Positions 7,789-16,322 of a DNA stretch of 44,243 bases are shown one piece after another. How positions within the stretch are numbered: the first letter of the stretch is position 1; the number at the start of each line of letters is the position of its first letter. Source of the DNA: an uncultured bacterium. GTDB taxonomy: Bacteria > Actinomycetota > Actinomycetes > S36-B12. The DNA lies in contig CAINMH010000095.1 of assembly GCA_903850745.1 (NCBI GenBank), positions 1-44,243 on the forward strand, given 5' to 3'. Position numbers and translations under genes: made by a program. The notes below the pieces were generated by a model, which searched no databases, was not told the DNA's origin, and saw only the letters and a program-made list of their open reading frames with translations.

Positions 7789-8943
7789 ATGCGATTCCTG
7801 CACACCTCCGACTGGCACCTAGGTCGTACCTTCAACACCCGGTCGCGCTACGACGAGCAGGTCGCATTCATCGATTGGTTCGCGGCGCAGGCTGATGCAC
7901 TTGACGTAGATGGCATCTTCATCGCCGGCGACGTATACGACCGCAGTGCGCCGAGCGAGGAGTCGGTCGGGCTGCTCAACGGTGCTTTGCGGCGGCTAGT
8001 GGAGATCTGTCCGGTTGTGCTGATCTCGGGCAATCATGATTCCTCGCATCGCCTTGCTTATGGCGGGTGGGCCTTTGAAAGCGCGGGTCTGCATGTGCGC
8101 TCATCACTCGACATGGTGGACACGCCTGTGCTGTTCGTAGATGACGCCGGCAATGAAGTAGCCGTCTACGGCATTCACTACCTCGACCCCGATCAGAACT
8201 ATCGACCGCTCGAAACTGGGCGCACACATGCGCAGGTGCTTTCTGCTGCGATGGACAAGGTGCGCACTGACCTAGCGGCACGGCCGAAGGTGCGAAGTGT
8301 TGTTCTTGCACATGCGTTCATCGCAGGTGGTGAAGAGTCGGAGTCTGAGCGTCAAATCTCTGTTGGGGGAGCGGCCGAAGCGCCCGTCAGTGTCTTCGAA
8401 GGAATTGACTACCTTGCTTTGGGTCATTTGCACCGGCCACAGCGGGTTTCATCCGGCGGTAAACACCCGCTTGCGCACTACTCAGGCTCACCGCTTGCGT
8501 ATTCGTTCTCTGAAGAACACGCCAAGTCGATCCTCGTAGTCGATGTGCCGGCGCAGGGCGAGGTGAGCGTCGAAGCCATCGCGATCCCAGTAGGTCGACC
8601 GGTTGCGACACTCATTGGCACAGTCGACGAACTCCTTGGTGCGGCCAATGCGCACCATCGTGAGTCATGGGTGCGCATCAGTTACGTCAATGATTCGCGC
8701 CTCGATGATGCATTCGGTCGGTTCGAGCAGTGTTTTCCATACCTGCTCGCATGCGAGCGGGTCGTGCCTGGCCGCGCAGACAACGAGCGAGACAGTCGAC
8801 ATGTCGATCCGAGCGTCGATGCACCCATTGACGTACTCCATGCATTCCTCGAAGACGTGTCGGAGGATGGTGTTCGTCCGGGCGACCTCGAAGCGCTTGA
8901 AGACGTCATCAATCAGGTCCGACGTGAGGCTGGTGTCGGATGA
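7789..8943 (+). CDS. sbcD: Exonuclease subunit SbcD (Mre11 homologue)
   Basis: A 384-residue Mn2+-dependent nuclease subunit that works with SbcC to open hairpins and process blocked DNA ends. Metallophosphoesterase motifs appear in order: SDWHLG, AGDVYDR, SGNHD, LAHAF and GHLHRPQ. The ATG at 7789 gives the canonical MRFLHTSDWHLG start; upstream in-frame codons belong to the end of the NERD gene. The stop overlaps the sbcC start as ATGA, typical of coupled translation. Length and motifs are normal. Confidence 0.96.
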   Translation: MRFLHTSDWHLGRTFNTRSRYDEQVAFIDWFAAQADALDVDGIFIAGDVYDRSAPSEESVGLLNGALRRLVEICPVVLISGNHDSSHRLAYGGWAFESAGLHVRSSLDMVDTPVLFVDDAGNEVAVYGIHYLDPDQNYRPLETGRTHAQVLSAAMDKVRTDLAARPKVRSVVLAHAFIAGGEESESERQISVGGAAEAPVSVFEGIDYLALGHLHRPQRVSSGGKHPLAHYSGSPLAYSFSEEHAKSILVVDVPAQGEVSVEAIAIPVGRPVATLIGTVDELLGAANAHHRESWVRISYVNDSRLDDAFGRFEQCFPYLLACERVVPGRADNERDSRHVDPSVDAPIDVLHAFLEDVSEDGVRPGDLEALEDVINQVRREAGVG

Positions 8944-11693
8944 GACTTCACCGGCTGGTCTTGCAGGGTATTGGTCCATTTAGGGACCGCCAAGAGGTCG
9001 ATTTTGATCGACTTAGTGAGTCATCACTGTTTTTGATTGATGGCAAAACCGGCTCGGGCAAGTCCACAATCATTGACTGCATCACGTACGCGCTGTTTAA
9101 CACTATGGCCGGATCCTCGGCTGTCAGCGATAGCGATCGCATGCGATCAGATGCCTGCCTCGCTGACGACGACTCGTTCGTGGAGTTGACCTTCAGCGTG
9201 GATGGCCGCACTTATGTCGTCACGCGATCCCCGGAATACCAAGTACCCAAGCAGCGAGGTGAGGGCACGACCAGGAAGGCCGCAGCCGCCAGTGTCATCA
9301 TCACCAACGCAGACGGAGAGCAACTACCTGCGCCCACGAGGTCCAACGACATTGTGGCCCGCATCGAGACCGACCTTGGCATGACTGCGGATCAGTTCCG
9401 ACGACTAGTAGTGCTGCCACAGGGGGAGTTTGCGCAACTGCTCACAGCAAACTCCAGTGATCGGCAAAGAGACCTTGAGCCGTTGATCTCTGATCCGCTC
9501 TATCGATCTATTCAGGTTGCGCTGAAGAATCGTGCAGATACTGCTCAAACAAAGCGTGCTGCTGCTGATGATGCGGTGCGTACCGCAGCGACAAAGGTGA
9601 TTGGAGATCTCGAAGGTATCGAATCGGCGGATCGAGAGGGTATTGACGATACGCTTTTCCTCGATGAACGCGCAGAAGATGCCACCCGCATCGCGGCCAT
9701 GCAAGCAGGGATTGAGCACGTAGACACACTGCGCGCGGGGGCGAACCGCATCGCCCTCGAAGGCTCAGCCGAGGCTGCTCGCGACCGGCAGGCGGCGAAA
9801 ACGGCACACGAAGTTGTGCAAGTCGCTGAGTCGTTGATCGAGGCGCGCGCCGCAGTGGTCGCAGCGGAGCAGGCGGTGCCAGCAGAAGATCGGGAGTTGA
9901 ACACAGCGGAGTTGACCGCGCAGATCGAGGCGATCAGCACCTCGCGAGGTCGACTCGAGGCCTTCATCCGCTGGGAGGCAGCGGCTGCTGAGCGTGAGGT
10001 AGCCCGAAAGACACTCGCCGATAAACAGTCTGAGCTAGAGGCTGAGGCGAACACCTTGCGACTCGTCGAGGCCGAGGCCCCCGGGGCGCGTACAGAGCTA
10101 GAGACAGACCTCGAACTCGCGCGAGAGGCCGCAGCACAACTCCCGCACCTGCAAGAACGCACCGACCAGGCTCAGGCGCGGTTGAAGGCTGCTACGTCGC
10201 GAGATGCGGCGGCCACCAGAGTTACGGCAGCGAAGAGGACACTTGGCGAGAGGCAGGACGCCGAACTCGCAGAGCAGCGTGAGGTACGTGATTCCCTCAC
10301 CTATGCCACCGATCTCAGGGGCGAACAGCGTGATCAGATGGCCGCGCTTCTTGCCTCGCAACTCGCCGCGGGAGAAGCGTGCCCAGTCTGCGGCGCGACA
10401 GAGCACCCGACACCGGCTGGTCTTCTTGACGACCAGACGTTGATCAGTGATGACGTAATTGCAGCAGCTGATGCCGTGGTCATCACGAAAGAGCAACGGT
10501 TGTCGAAGGCCAAGGAGTCCGTTGCATTGGCCGTCGCTGAAGTGACGGCCGCTGAATTGGAACACGCGAAAGCGTTAGGCGAACTAGGCGAACATGCGGA
10601 CTTGAGTGCGGCGGATTTGACGGTGCGTCAGGTAGAGGCCGCGCAGGCGCTCTCGGATGGCCAGAAGCGCGCCTCGACTGTCGAGGCTCTCGGCACTCGG
10701 CTCGCCTCACTCGCGGCGGAGGCCGAGGAACGTCGGGTGCGTCTGGGCCAGATCGACAGTGAGCTCGCCACGAATGCAAACACAGCACACATGACGACGT
10801 CTGAAATCAGTCGCATGTTGGCCGAAATCGCGGCGGAGGTTGGCGAGGGCTCAAGTGCCACCGATGCAGATGCTCGCTTACTTGATCGGCACCAAATGCT
10901 CGATGCCCTGAGAACCGCTCGTATCCAGCTACATGATCTGGCTGCGGGCAATAGTGCAGCGTCAGATGCTGACCTCGAGCAAGCGCGTCTGCAAGCAGCC
11001 CAGTTCGACGCAGTCGCCACTGACTCTGAGCGGATCGCTAAAGATCTCGCAGATCGAGCTGCTGCCCTGAGTTCTCGTCACGACTCACTCACGGCTCATG
11101 TGGCCGAATTCCGAGACCAACTCGAAGCAAGTGCAGATGTTCGGGCGCAGACCGCCACCGATATCCGGCTGGGCGCCCTGGCAACAGGCAAGACGGGCAA
11201 TATCCGCAGTACGGATCTGGCGACGTATGCCCTGCAACGCAAGTTCGCGGCTGTCCTCGCCGCGTCATCTGAACGGCTGCTGCGAATGACGGGACGCTAC
11301 GAATTTGAGCTCAATGCCGATAAGTCGCGCGGTCTTGCTGGGCTTGGCATCGCAGTGTTCGACTCTCGGCACGGCAATGCACGTGACCCTAAGACCCTCT
11401 CCGGTGGCGAGAAGTTCCAGGCCTCTCTTGCACTCGCGCTGGGTCTGGCGGAAGTGGTTCAAGCCGAAGTGGGTGCGGCCAAACTTGAGATGCTCTTTGT
11501 TGATGAGGGCTTTGGTTCACTTGACGCCGACACTTTGTCAGTGGTCATCGAGCAGCTAGAGAAACTGCAAGACACTGGTCGCATCGTGGGCGTGATTAGC
11601 CACGTTGCGGAGATGAAGTCGGCAATCACCGACAAAATCGAAGTCATCTCCAACGGTGATGGCACGAGCCGCATCGAGTGGCCAGGCGCCTAA
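8940..11693 (+). CDS. sbcC: Exonuclease subunit SbcC (Rad50 homologue)
   Basis: A 917-residue SMC-like ATPase, the partner of SbcD. The Walker A is DGKTGSGKST near residue 35, and the Q-loop region is LPQGEFAQLL. Two long Ala/Glu-rich coiled-coil arms flank a zinc hook, CPVCGATEHP, near residue 481. The ABC signature LSGGEKFQASLALALGL, Walker B LFVDEGFGSLD and ISHV switch His follow at the C-terminus. The layout is complete for the family. The 3' end overlaps the convergent prepilin peptidase gene by 4 nt. Confidence 0.96.
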   Translation: MRLHRLVLQGIGPFRDRQEVDFDRLSESSLFLIDGKTGSGKSTIIDCITYALFNTMAGSSAVSDSDRMRSDACLADDDSFVELTFSVDGRTYVVTRSPEYQVPKQRGEGTTRKAAAASVIITNADGEQLPAPTRSNDIVARIETDLGMTADQFRRLVVLPQGEFAQLLTANSSDRQRDLEPLISDPLYRSIQVALKNRADTAQTKRAAADDAVRTAATKVIGDLEGIESADREGIDDTLFLDERAEDATRIAAMQAGIEHVDTLRAGANRIALEGSAEAARDRQAAKTAHEVVQVAESLIEARAAVVAAEQAVPAEDRELNTAELTAQIEAISTSRGRLEAFIRWEAAAAEREVARKTLADKQSELEAEANTLRLVEAEAPGARTELETDLELAREAAAQLPHLQERTDQAQARLKAATSRDAAATRVTAAKRTLGERQDAELAEQREVRDSLTYATDLRGEQRDQMAALLASQLAAGEACPVCGATEHPTPAGLLDDQTLISDDVIAAADAVVITKEQRLSKAKESVALAVAEVTAAELEHAKALGELGEHADLSAADLTVRQVEAAQALSDGQKRASTVEALGTRLASLAAEAEERRVRLGQIDSELATNANTAHMTTSEISRMLAEIAAEVGEGSSATDADARLLDRHQMLDALRTARIQLHDLAAGNSAASDADLEQARLQAAQFDAVATDSERIAKDLADRAAALSSRHDSLTAHVAEFRDQLEASADVRAQTATDIRLGALATGKTGNIRSTDLATYALQRKFAAVLAASSERLLRMTGRYEFELNADKSRGLAGLGIAVFDSRHGNARDPKTLSGGEKFQASLALALGLAEVVQAEVGAAKLEMLFVDEGFGSLDADTLSVVIEQLEKLQDTGRIVGVISHVAEMKSAITDKIEVISNGDGTSRIEWPGA

Positions 11694-12403
11694 CTCGCGA
11701 CGAACCACTCGATGGCTGCGGTCCCGATCAGTAGGCCGATGAGAGCGCCCACAATCATGAAGGGGCCAAAGGGAATCGCCTGACGTCGACTTCGGCCCAT
11801 AAGCAGCAACGCGAGACTGAACATGCCACCGACTACGAATGCCGCGAGCAGCCCAAAGATGGACGCGCCCCAACCGAACCAGCCCAAGACTGCGCCCAAC
11901 ACGGGAGCGAACTTCACGTCGCCCAAGCCCATGCCCTTACCGAGTGACGCGACGTAGACGATGCCAAAGAACACCGCCCACACAGCTGCCGACCCCAGCA
12001 CCTGACCTAAGCGCCAGTCCGCGGACATGACCCCCGCAAAGGTGAGTGTCACGGCGATCAATGGATAAAGCGGATAGACGATCGCATTGGGCAGGCGATG
12101 ATGCCGTAGGTCGATGAGCCACAGGGCGAGGCAGGCTGAGGAGATCAGCCACAAAGTCGGCACGATGGATACGGCTTCGGACGTGAAGTAGATGCCGAGA
12201 AGTGCGGCCTCCCACAAAATGATGTTGACCAAGACGAGAAGTGATGTACGTACGCGTGCCGTCACAGCGAGACGAAGTGCAGCCGAATCGCGAAGCGGGC
12301 ACAGGCCAGCAGGAACAGCGACGACTGCGGCGCTCACGAGGAGACCTACGCACGCCCCGCCGGCAGCCGTGAAGGCAATGAGCAGTGGCGGGAGATCAGT
12401 CAC
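11690..12403 (-). CDS. Prepilin peptidase (A24 family), short form
   Basis: A 237-residue multispanning aspartic protease that would cleave type IV pilin-like or Tad/Flp leader peptides at the inner face of the membrane. It has about seven hydrophobic segments. Both catalytic Asp residues are in the expected contexts: IDLRHHRLPN and GKGMGLGDVKFAP (the GxGD motif). The cytoplasmic Cys-rich methyltransferase domain of classical PilD is absent, so it may not N-methylate its substrates. GTG at 12403 has only a weak ribosome binding site. No pilin or secretion genes are seen in the window, so its substrates lie elsewhere. Confidence 0.88.
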   Translation of the reverse strand: MTDLPPLLIAFTAAGGACVGLLVSAAVVAVPAGLCPLRDSAALRLAVTARVRTSLLVLVNIILWEAALLGIYFTSEAVSIVPTLWLISSACLALWLIDLRHHRLPNAIVYPLYPLIAVTLTFAGVMSADWRLGQVLGSAAVWAVFFGIVYVASLGKGMGLGDVKFAPVLGAVLGWFGWGASIFGLLAAFVVGGMFSLALLLMGRSRRQAIPFGPFMIVGALIGLLIGTAAIEWFVAS

Positions 12404-12463
12404 TGCAGCAGTATCAGGCGAACCCCGTGGCTATGTCGCGTTAACAAAGCCAGATGTGGACGG

Positions 12464-13444
12464 CTAGCTGGTCGTGCGCGCGGGTGAGTCGCCGTAGGAA
12501 TGGGCGCGCCCATAGCGGCCGCCAGCGACCTGACTCATGAGGTCGCCGACCTCGGCCGCCTGCGCAGGACTGAGCGATACATCGGCGGATGCTGCGTTCT
12601 CCACGAGGTAGGCCCGACGCTTCGTGCCCGGAATCGGCACAACATCGGGACCCTGCGCTAACAGCCACGCGAGCGCGAGTTGCCCAGGTGTGCACCCGAT
12701 GTTCTCGGCGTAAGCAGCGAACTGTGCAACGAGATTCTTGTTGTGCTCGAAGTTGTCGCCGCTGAAGCGTGGGGTGTTCTGGCGATGATCGGTCTCAGGC
12801 ATCTGATCGAGATCAGTGATCTTGCCCGTCATGAGGCCACGCCCGAGCGGGCTGTAGGGCACGATGCCGATGCCTAACTCGCGGGCGACACCGAGAACTT
12901 CGGCTTCAATGTCACGCGTCCACAGCGACCACTCGCTCTGCAACGCCGCAATCGGGTGTACGGATGCTGCACGGCGCAGGGTGTCTGCGCTTGCCTCCGA
13001 CAGGCCGATGTAACGCACCTTGCCCTGAGCCACGATGTCGGCCATCGCGCCGACGGTGTCTTCGATCGGGACCTCAGTGCTGACGCGGTGGAGGTACCAC
13101 AGGTCAATGTGGTCGACCTGGAGTCGCTGGAGACTGCCGTCAATCGCTTCGTACGCGGCCTCCGGCGTGCCGGTGAATACGTAGTTGGGGAGCACGCCGA
13201 ACTTCGTAGCGATGACGATCTTGTCGCGATTGCGCTTGAGGACCGGTCCGATGAGTGACTCGTTGTGGCCCTCACCGTAAACCTCGGCGGTGTCCCAGAA
13301 GGTCACGCCGAGATCGATCGCGAGCTCGAGCGCTGCCTCGGCTTCAGGGATGTCGCGCTCGCCATAAAAGGCCGACATGGGCATACAACCCAGGCCGATG
13401 GCGCTGACTTCGAGACCGGATGTGCCGAGCATGCGCGTGTGCAT
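12464..13444 (-). CDS. Aldo/keto reductase
   Basis: A 326-residue NADP(H)-dependent (beta/alpha)8 oxidoreductase. The catalytic tetrad is Asp51 and Tyr56 in WDTAEVYG, Lys81 in ATKFG, and His119 in LWYLHRV. The cofactor-binding region includes VPYSPLGRGLMTG and PIPGTKRRAYLVENA. It is closest in feel to the AKR13/YakC-type group. The physiological carbonyl substrate is unknown. GGAGG before the ATG supports the start. It lies 38 nt downstream of the ABM monooxygenase gene on the same strand, so the two are probably co-transcribed. Confidence 0.93.
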   Translation of the reverse strand: MHTRMLGTSGLEVSAIGLGCMPMSAFYGERDIPEAEAALELAIDLGVTFWDTAEVYGEGHNESLIGPVLKRNRDKIVIATKFGVLPNYVFTGTPEAAYEAIDGSLQRLQVDHIDLWYLHRVSTEVPIEDTVGAMADIVAQGKVRYIGLSEASADTLRRAASVHPIAALQSEWSLWTRDIEAEVLGVARELGIGIVPYSPLGRGLMTGKITDLDQMPETDHRQNTPRFSGDNFEHNKNLVAQFAAYAENIGCTPGQLALAWLLAQGPDVVPIPGTKRRAYLVENAASADVSLSPAQAAEVGDLMSQVAGGRYGRAHSYGDSPARTTS

Positions 13445-13482
13445 AGAGATCCTCCGCGGTCGTGGGGCGATGGGGGAGAGGG

Positions 13483-13788
13483 TTAGGAGAGAGTGCCCTT
13501 GACGCCGCCACTGATGGTGGACAGGAATCGCAAGGTGGTGGGCGCAGCCAACTTGCCCTCAAGTAGCGGGCCGAGAGCAGTGAGGGCCGGCGCCTTCATG
13601 TGTACCTTCAGCGCATCGCGATCGCTCCACTGCTCGACGAAGACAAAGACTTCTTCGTCTTCGTGGAGGGTGTAGAGCTCACAGCCGGGCTCATCGTGGA
13701 CCACCGGGATTGCGGCCAGTAGTGCCTCACGCACAGCGTCGCGGTCTTCGGGGTTTGGTGTGACGGTGGCAACGATGACGAGGCTCAT
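13483..13788 (-). CDS. ABM-domain quinol monooxygenase-like protein
   Basis: A 101-residue antibiotic-biosynthesis-monooxygenase (YgiN-like) ferredoxin fold: VIVATVTPNPEDRDAVREAL, then HDEPGCELYTLHEDEE and FVFVEQWSDRDALKVHMKAP. These cofactor-free dimers act on quinols or related aromatics, or on reactive carbonyls. Pairing with an aldo/keto reductase suggests a redox detoxification unit, which is inference. AGGAG lies 7 nt before the ATG. Confidence 0.85.
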   Translation of the reverse strand: MSLVIVATVTPNPEDRDAVREALLAAIPVVHDEPGCELYTLHEDEEVFVFVEQWSDRDALKVHMKAPALTALGPLLEGKLAAPTTLRFLSTISGGVKGTLS

Positions 13789-13849
13789 TTAGGGCTCCTA
13801 AGTAGCGGCGAAACTTGCGCCTTCGCGGAATGGGTGCGAGCCTAGTACC

Positions 13850-13941
13850 CGCAAGGGGAGTATCCCGCTATCTCGTGGTCGTCAACACGGCTGAAGAGCC
13901 CGGTCACGAGGCCGACATTGTCGGTGGGCAGAGACCTTGTG
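13850..13941 (+). ncRNA. yybP-ykoY (Mn2+) riboswitch aptamer
   Basis: The sequence carries the conserved blocks of this class in order. AAGGGGAGTA is in the 5' half (13853-13862). GGTCGTCA is near 13877. A central hairpin arm, AGCCCGGTCA, comes next, followed by GGCCGACA. GAGACCTTG in the 3' half (13931-13939) completes the set. P1 is formed by GCAAGG (13851-13856) with CCTTGT (13935-13940). In known members the two loops dock and bind Mn2+. It lies directly upstream of a TerC-family gene, the classical partner of this riboswitch. Confidence 0.9.
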
Positions 13942-13979
13942 CCATTGGCGGCGCCTGCTGCCCTGACACAAGGAGTGCC
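13935..13979 (+). promoter_or_regulatory. Riboswitch expression platform with anti-Shine-Dalgarno
   Basis: CCTTGTG (13935-13941), which forms the 3' side of P1, can instead pair perfectly over 7 bp with CACAAGG (13967-13973). That second segment overlaps the AAGGAG ribosome binding site of the TerC gene. P1 and the sequestering stem are mutually exclusive. Mn2+ binding, which favours P1, would therefore free the site and turn translation on. No intrinsic terminator is visible, so translational control is the simplest reading. Confidence 0.7.
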
Positions 13980-14897
13980 GTGAACGTACCGTTGTGGGTC
14001 TGGATCGTCCTGCTAGGCGTCATTGTCGCCATGCTCACCGTCGATCTTCTTCTCCATCGACAGGCCCACGAAATCGCGCTTCGCGAAGCAGCCATCTGGT
14101 CGTCTATCTGGGTCAGCATTGGTCTGATCGCTGGTGGAGTCATCTGGTGGTTCTACGGGGCCGACTTCGGATTGCAGTACTACTCCGGTTACATCATCGA
14201 GAAGTCGCTGTCGGTCGACAACGTCTTCGTCTGGGCGGTCATCTTCACCTTCTTTGCTGTGCCCAAGCAGTATCAGCATCGGGTGTTGTTCTTTGGCGTC
14301 ATCGGGGCGTTGGTTCTGCGAGCGATCTTCATCGCTGGCGGATCTGCATTGATCTCGAGCGCGTCATGGGTGCTCTACATCTTTGGTGCCTTCTTGATCT
14401 TCACCGGCATCAAGATGCTCGTTCAGCGCGACAGCCATGTGGACCCATCAAAATCCAAGACATTGCGAATCTTTAGACGTTTCATTCCCATGACTGACGA
14501 CTTAGTGGGCCAGCGATTCTTGGTGCGTCGCAACGGCATCTTGATGGCGACCCCGCTACTTGCGGTTCTCGTGGTCATCGAAGTAACAGACGTCATTTTC
14601 GCGGTCGATTCGATCCCAGCGGTATTTGCTGTCACGAGTGAGCCGTTCATCGTCTTTGCCAGCAATGCGATGGCGCTGCTGGGCCTGCGGGCGATGTACT
14701 TCCTGCTCGCCGACCTCATGCATCGCTTCATCTACCTGAAGATCGGCCTAGCACTGGTTCTGGTCTGGGTCGGCATCAAGATGGTGGTCGGCCACGCCTG
14801 GTTCGACATCCCGACCCTCGTGAGCCTGGGCGTCGTGGTGCTTCTGCTGGCGTTGAGCGTCGTCGCCAGCCTCGTGGCCACTAGAGAACGGAAGTGA
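13980..14897 (+). CDS. TerC-family membrane protein, probable Mn2+ exporter
   Basis: A 305-residue integral membrane protein with eight or so hydrophobic segments. The paired acidic motifs of the TerC family are present: KSLSVDNVFVWAVIF near 80 and IFAVDSIPAVFAV near 200. TerC/Alx/MeeF members export or buffer Mn2+, often loading exported metalloenzymes. The Mn2+ riboswitch upstream makes this role likely here. I take GTG at 13980 (MNVPLWVW), 4 nt after AAGGAG; a longer upstream reading frame would translate the riboswitch and is rejected. The 3' end overlaps the convergent alkB gene by 17 nt. Confidence 0.93.
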   Translation: MNVPLWVWIVLLGVIVAMLTVDLLLHRQAHEIALREAAIWSSIWVSIGLIAGGVIWWFYGADFGLQYYSGYIIEKSLSVDNVFVWAVIFTFFAVPKQYQHRVLFFGVIGALVLRAIFIAGGSALISSASWVLYIFGAFLIFTGIKMLVQRDSHVDPSKSKTLRIFRRFIPMTDDLVGQRFLVRRNGILMATPLLAVLVVIEVTDVIFAVDSIPAVFAVTSEPFIVFASNAMALLGLRAMYFLLADLMHRFIYLKIGLALVLVWVGIKMVVGHAWFDIPTLVSLGVVVLLLALSVVASLVATRERK

Positions 14898-16230
14898 AGT
14901 CGATCTTGTCTCGGACACCGCAGTCAGGGCAGCACCACGACTCAGGAATGTCGGCCCACGCTGTGCCGGGGGCAAAACCTTCGCGCATGTCGCCCACCGC
15001 AACGGCGTAGGTGTAGCCGCAGCCAGGACAGGAATAGCTGCTCGCTGGGGCAGCGGCGCTTGGCGCAGTAGTTGCGTATGCGGGTACGTGCTGGAGTGAG
15101 GGTGGCGTGGGGAACTTTTCTAGCATGTGCGCGCGCTTACGTGGGCTGATATTTGCGCGCGAAACGTCACCGTGGAAGTGTGTAAGAACTCTGGGGTCCA
15201 TCACCCGGTTCCACGCTGGGGGCACGAGTGCCAGCAGGATCATCCCGGCATAGCCGGTTGGCAGCACCGGGGACTCGGCATAGTCCTGCAGAGCCTGATA
15301 GCGCCGGGTCGGATTCGCGTGATGATCACTATGTCGCTGCAAGTGATAAAGCAACACATTTGTCGCGAAGTTATTGGAGTTCCAGCTATGCGTGGGGTCG
15401 ACGCGTTCGTAGCGGGTGCCGACCCACTGACGCAGCATGCCGTAGTGCTCGAGGTAGTTCACCGCCTCAAGCAAGGTGATTGCGATGAGCGCCTGCAGGA
15501 TCAAGAAGGGCAGGATCCCCACGCCGAGCCAGAGCACCATCGCACTCCACAATGCGAGAGTCATCAACCAGGAGCTGACAACGTCATTGCTCAATCTCCA
15601 TGGCTGCTTTCGGCTTCGCGCAAGTCGCTTCGACTCTAGCCGCCAGGCGCTGCGGGCTGAGCCGAAGACCGTGCGTGGCCAGAACGCATAGAACGATTCG
15701 CCGAGCCGACTGCTCGCTGGATCTTGGGGCGTAGCGACTCGCACGTGATGGCCGCGGTTGTGCTCGATATAGAAGTGGCCGTAGCCGCTTTGCGCGAGTG
15801 CGATCTTCGCGAGCCAACGTTCAACCTTTTCGCGTTTGTGCCCGAGTTCGTGAGCGGTGTTTATGCCGAGCCCGCCAATGAATCCCACGGTGATTGCGAG
15901 TCCAGCTTTGTCGGAGATGCTGAGGTCGCCATGGGCAAGGTAGTAGAACGCAAAGGCGAATCCGGCGTACTGCAGTGGAAGAAAGAGGTACGTGATCCAG
16001 CGGTAGTAGCGCACCTGCTCAAGCGCGGCGATGTAATCAGTAGGCGGGTTATTCGCGTCAGGACGGGTTGCGACATCAAGCAGGGGTACGACGCCGAGAA
16101 TCACGATGGGCCCCAACCACAGCCAGACGCCCCATTGCGTAGTCGTGTGAAGGATGACTGCAAGAAAGGGCAATAAAGGCATAAGGAGCGCGCTGAGCCA
16201 CCAGAACCGCTTGCGGTCGCGCCACTCCAT
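14881..16230 (-). CDS. alkB: Alkane 1-monooxygenase AlkB fused to rubredoxin
   Basis: A 449-residue fusion. Residues 1-about 380 are a membrane di-iron hydroxylase with all four AlkB signatures: HELGHK 127-132, EHNRGHH 156-162, NYLEHYGM 258-265 and LQRHSDHHA 297-305. About six hydrophobic segments are present. A Pro/Ala/Ser linker leads to a C-terminal rubredoxin with Cys401/404 and Cys434/437 (CPGCGYTY and CPDCG). AlkB hydroxylates the end carbon of n-alkanes; the fused rubredoxin delivers electrons, and only a rubredoxin reductase is then needed (not in the window). TAAGGT lies 6 nt before the ATG, so the mRNA is probably leaderless. A palindrome upstream may bind a regulator. Confidence 0.96.
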   Translation of the reverse strand: MEWRDRKRFWWLSALLMPLLPFLAVILHTTTQWGVWLWLGPIVILGVVPLLDVATRPDANNPPTDYIAALEQVRYYRWITYLFLPLQYAGFAFAFYYLAHGDLSISDKAGLAITVGFIGGLGINTAHELGHKREKVERWLAKIALAQSGYGHFYIEHNRGHHVRVATPQDPASSRLGESFYAFWPRTVFGSARSAWRLESKRLARSRKQPWRLSNDVVSSWLMTLALWSAMVLWLGVGILPFLILQALIAITLLEAVNYLEHYGMLRQWVGTRYERVDPTHSWNSNNFATNVLLYHLQRHSDHHANPTRRYQALQDYAESPVLPTGYAGMILLALVPPAWNRVMDPRVLTHFHGDVSRANISPRKRAHMLEKFPTPPSLQHVPAYATTAPSAAAPASSYSCPGCGYTYAVAVGDMREGFAPGTAWADIPESWCCPDCGVRDKIDFTSVL

Positions 16231-16236
16231 GGCGAC

Positions 16237-16242
16237 ACCTTA
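16237..16242 (-). promoter_or_regulatory. -10 box (TAAGGT) for leaderless alkB mRNA
   Basis: On the minus strand TAAGGT lies 6 nt before the ATG at 16230, and no Shine-Dalgarno is present between. The fit to the other leaderless promoters in the window is good. Confidence 0.5.
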
Positions 16243-16276
16243 GAACTCTGTGGCGGGATCTCGCGGCGGATTGTGA

Positions 16277-16289
16277 TTGCGCTGCGCAA
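16277..16289. promoter_or_regulatory. Palindrome in the alkB/ClC divergent promoter region
   Basis: TTGCGCTGCGCAA is a perfect 6+1+6 inverted repeat. Its centre lies about 40 nt upstream of the alkB -10 box and 40 nt before the ClC start codon. It is a candidate operator for a dimeric regulator, for example of the TetR type that often controls alkane hydroxylase genes. The regulator family is inference. Confidence 0.45.
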
Positions 16290-16322
16290 ATATTGGGCTT
16301 CGGGATGCCATAGTCGTGTTTC

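Noticed and set aside
13815-13979. A longer TerC protein starting at 13815.
   Set aside because: This would translate the conserved riboswitch and add a non-hydrophobic, Cys-rich stretch. GTG at 13980 has a ribosome binding site and gives normal family length.
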